Assembly (NCBI GenBank): GCA_018257865.1
Contig: JAEUBA010000103.1
Span: 1 to 64,000 of the forward strand
Length of the DNA stretch: 64,000 nt
Direction: 5' to 3'
From: Stereocaulon alpinum
Taxonomy: Eukaryota > Ascomycota > Lecanoromycetes > Lecanorales > Stereocaulaceae
Position numbers and translations under genes: made by a program. Of the stretch, positions 61,137 through 64,000 are shown piece after piece. The notes under the pieces are model-generated. The model was given only the letters and a program-made list of their open reading frames with translations. It was not told where the DNA came from and searched no databases. The first letter of the stretch is position 1. Each line of letters starts with the position of its first letter.

Positions 61137-62148
61137 GCTAGGTTGAATCTCCGGTTAAGCTTGGGTTTGCCTCGAGATATACGATGAAAAACAACCCCCG
61201 CGCCCCCGTATCTCAAGTGGGCTGGTGACATGGATCTAAGAAGATTATCTTCCATGCTGTCTCGGTTCGGTCTGGAGTGACGATGTTGGAGACAGCGCAT
61301 ATCGCATACACAACGACAGTCGAGATGAGCAGGAGCGATGACGTGGACGAGTTATGTTATTTCAATCTGTGCTCGTGCATTAGGTTCAGCAAACTCTCCC
61401 GCTGTTGGGGTGGAAGTCGCCAAGCAGCTAAGATACCACTGATGATGTAATCATACTTCGCACTCGCTACATAGCTTTTCAGTAGCACTTCCTTCCTACA
61501 CACCTACATAGCAATGAAGCACTGAACTCAACCATCAAATTAGCTGCGTGCTCATTAGGATACTTCACCGCGGATCTAGACTATATCGGATATGGCGCTA
61601 AGAGTGCTAGCGCCTAGCCGAGATTTCCCGACAGGATATACAGATTGAAGTCATTATGATTTCCCATTCAAGGAGATTGATGCGGAGATAAGACCTGCCA
61701 TACCGATCTTCATGCTCACCCAATGCACTACAGTCCTGCATATTGCATGGCTGGATTGGCTCAGATCACTCCACTTATAATCTTGACGGACTCCACCCCG
61801 TTGTTCATGCGAGCTCCTCCGTTGTCCACGCGAGCTCCTCCGTTTTCGCGCGAGCTCCTCCGTTGTTTACGCGAGCTCCTTCGTTGTTTACGCGAGCTCC
61901 TCCGTTGTTTACGCGAGCTCCTCCGTTGTTCATGCGAGCTCCTCCGTTGTGCAGTGAGGGGCATAATCGAGCGACGAGTAAGTACCCCAAAGTCAATTCT
62001 TGGCGCTGATGAAGTCACCCCGCAAAAAAGGTCTGGCGGGGGGCTGTGAGTCGGCCATTAGTCTCACTACTTGGCTCCCTCCATGTACCCGCATCTTTCC
62101 TGAGCTTTCCATCATCTGCTGTCGAGCCATCTCCTGGAAGTCCATGTC
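61137..62148. other. Divergent promoter region with minisatellite
   Basis: The 1.1-kb space between the divergent aminotransferase and MFS genes. Apart from the minisatellite at 61,809-61,954 and the TATA box, nothing is recognised. Confidence 0.45.
61809..61954. repeat. 21-bp minisatellite, seven units
   Basis: Seven head-to-tail units starting GCGAGCTCCTCCGTTGTT and ending in TAC/CAC/CAT-type trinucleotides, the second unit one base shorter. A partial unit precedes the first. Each unit is 21 bp, so frames stay open through it and create a false repeat peptide. Copy number should vary between strains. Confidence 0.9.
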
Positions 62149-63906
62149 ATGGACGAGCATGCCCTCAAGACGAAGCCCGTTCTGCTGAAGTTCCGATCCT
62201 CAAAATGGCTGATCGGGTTCACCGTTTTCGTTGCAGCCTTCAATGTGAGTTGACGTTCCCGCAGGAGTGGTCACTATACCACTTCCTCGACGCCCTGACC
62301 TACCCTTTACCATTTTTACGGGTATTTACACCTATTGACGGCCAAACATATAGGATGGCTTTGGCTATGGCGCAGTTGTGCCAGTACTTCCCTTCTCCTT
62401 GGTAGAGAGATCAGGCGTGCGTGAGAAGGATGTGCAATTCTGGCTGTCGACGCTCTTGGTGGCTTTCGGACTATCGTTGACCGTCGCTGCCCCCATCACT
62501 GCCTGGGGTGGAGACAAGCTGGGAAACCGGCGGATGCCAATGATATTGGGCAGCCTGCTGGCCTTGGTGGGAACAGCAGTGTTCTGTGTGGCAGAGGCCC
62601 CATGGTTGCTGGTAGTGGCACGTCTTTGCCAGGGGGCCTCCAATGGTGCTGTCTACTCGGCTGGGCTACCGTTGATCGCAGATACGGTAAGCCCCGATGA
62701 GGTCGGTTCGTGGTATGTATTCGAAATCCCGCCGGACTCCATTGGAGCATCCAGCTGATGTGAGCCTAGGATGGGCTTCGTCTTCAGCGGCATGACTGGT
62801 GGTTTTCTCGTTTCTCCCTTCCTTGCAGGCATTGTGTATGCTAAAGCCGGTTATTTCCCTGTCTTCATACTGGTCTTCGCAGCCCTCGCCTTCGATCTCT
62901 TCCTTAGAATAATTATCATTGAGGAAAAGACGGTGACCCGATTTGTCTCAGATGGAGGACAAAGGGAACGGTATAAGGCTAGGCCGAATGAAAGCTCTCC
63001 TCGCTCGCGCAACAGCAGCTTGATAGGAAACAACCATTATGAATGTGATTCAGCAGAGGACTCTGATAGCGAACACCGGTCCAGCGGAAGCTCGACCGTG
63101 AACGGCACCGATCCGGATGAGCCGCCAAAAACGAAGATCCCAGTGACCTCCGGATCTAAATTCAACCCTGCTTTCTGGTTCCGCAAAGCATTCCCAAGAA
63201 TGGCAACCCTGCTTAGCTCCCCTCGACTCTCGGCCGCCGTCTACGGCTGCTTCACCTACGGAACCGTCATCTGTTCCTTCGACGCCATACTTCCGCTCTT
63301 CGTCAACCGAACGTTCGGCTGGGATTCCCAAGGTGTCGGGTTTATCTTCCTAGCCTTGACCGTGCCCGCGCTTGCAGGAGCTGCTTTCGGGGCTGTGTCC
63401 GATCGTTACGGACCGAAGAGGGTATCTCTTTCAGGCTTTGTGATCGCGTCTATGTCGCTAGCGCTACTAGCTTTTGTTCGTGACGACTCGAATGTTGCGA
63501 AGGCGGGATTGATTATGCTTCTTTTTACGTTGGGTTCGTTACTTGGGAATTTTTGCCCGTGTTGGGGAGACGGTGACTGATGATGAACGCAGGCACTGGA
63601 ATGAACCTCATCCTAACTCCACTTGCAGCCGACATGCTCTATGAAGCCAATATCATCGAAGAGCATAATCCAGATGTGTTTAGCGATGCCGGGACGTACG
63701 CCTTGGTGTACTCGTTCCTATGTGCTGCCTTTGGCCTCGCCACTTCCGTTGGCCCCGCATGGTCGGGTTTCATTTTTGAAGAGATCAATTGGGCGGCCTC
63801 TATGGTATCGCTCGTTGCTTTTTGCCTACTCGGTGGTGTGGGTGTCTTCTTTTATACTGGTGGGGCGGAGGCGGGGAAGCGTGTTAGACTTGATGAGCAT
63901 GTATGA
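62149..63906 (+). CDS. MFS drug/metabolite exporter (DHA1-like)
   Basis: Twelve-helix proton-driven transporter, probably plasma-membrane or vacuolar. Exons 62,149-62,244, 62,354-62,712, 62,770-63,533 and 63,593-63,906 join in phase to 510 aa. The N-terminus MDEHALKTKPVLLKFRSSKW leads into helix 1 (LIGFTVFVAAFN). After the intron comes DGFGYGAVVPVLPF. Loop 2-3 carries GGDKLGNRRMPMI, the MFS signature A variant, and ARLCQGASNGAVYSAGLPL follows. The central cytosolic loop is long and acidic/serine-rich (SAEDSDSEHRSSGSS). The C-half has DRYGPKR and the motif NLILTPLAADM. It resembles fungal vesicular-amine-transporter-like and multidrug MFS proteins. Start at ATG 62,149 gives a short cytosolic N-terminus; an earlier out-of-frame ATG precedes it. 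Possible export partner of the divergent aminotransferase's pathway (inference). Confidence 0.88.
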
Positions 63907-64000
63907 GGCGGAGATGGCTTTGTAGAGGCCATATATGTATTGTGGGACGCGGCATGTACTGTATTAGTCGTGGAGTATTAGATGGGATGTATGAGCAGAA

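Noticed and set aside
61761..62018. Minus-strand frame encoding NNGGARV-type heptad repeats
   Set aside because: It exists only because the minisatellite unit is 21 bp, a multiple of three; no start context, domain or splice structure supports a protein.

Overview
The window reads as nuclear DNA of a filamentous ascomycete, most likely Pezizomycotina and plausibly Dothideomycetes. Genes are split by short introns (about 46-109 nt, GT..AG, with CTAAC/CTGAC-like branch sites) and encode fungal-specific proteins: a Zn2Cys6 regulator, Chs7, Abp2 and Pmt2. The first ~2.9 kb is extremely TA-rich, and several relic genes have Gln codons turned into TAA/TAG, the signature of repeat-induced point mutation (RIP). 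All intron-exon models below were built by hand by following reading phase and family alignment. No transcript evidence was available.

Layout. 1-2,950: TA-rich, RIP-like transposon graveyard. 3,259-3,609: a foldback (MITE-like) element with 35-bp perfect terminal inverted repeats. 4,753-10,611: three tightly spaced plus-strand genes, an AflR-like Zn2Cys6 regulator and two complete cytochrome P450s. These look like part of a secondary-metabolite cluster whose core synthase is not visible here. 11,829-14,191 (minus): Pmt2-type protein O-mannosyltransferase. 15,375-15,950 (minus): a 154-aa secreted cysteine-containing protein. 18,090-20,349 (minus): MFS sugar transporter. 22,551-23,807 (plus): Chs7 chitin synthase export chaperone, seven exons. 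24,277-25,840 (plus): Ssl1, a TFIIH core subunit.

25,841-54,509: about 28.7 kb in which I find no gene I would call intact. It holds a gag-like retroelement relic (27.0-27.6 kb), diverged tandem duplications (28.5-29.1 kb), a clearly RIP-broken pseudogene with seven in-frame TAA/TAG stops (45.85-47.1 kb), another RIP relic (49.3-49.6 kb) and many unrecognised broken frames.

54,510-56,370 (minus): Abp2-like ARS-binding protein. 57,685-58,772 (minus): secreted class-3 lipase. 59,373-61,057 (minus): class-III PLP aminotransferase. This last gene is divergent from 62,149-63,906 (plus), an MFS exporter, with a 21-bp minisatellite between them.

How the genes may work together: the regulator and the two P450s probably act on one metabolite. 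The Pmt2, Chs7 and sugar-transporter genes serve wall glycosylation, wall synthesis and nutrition, and the Ssl1 and Abp2 genes are housekeeping. I found no clearly new molecular system. The most informative features are the compact regulator/P450 block beside a RIP-ed AT-rich block, and the RIP-killed repeat-bearing gene at 46-47 kb.
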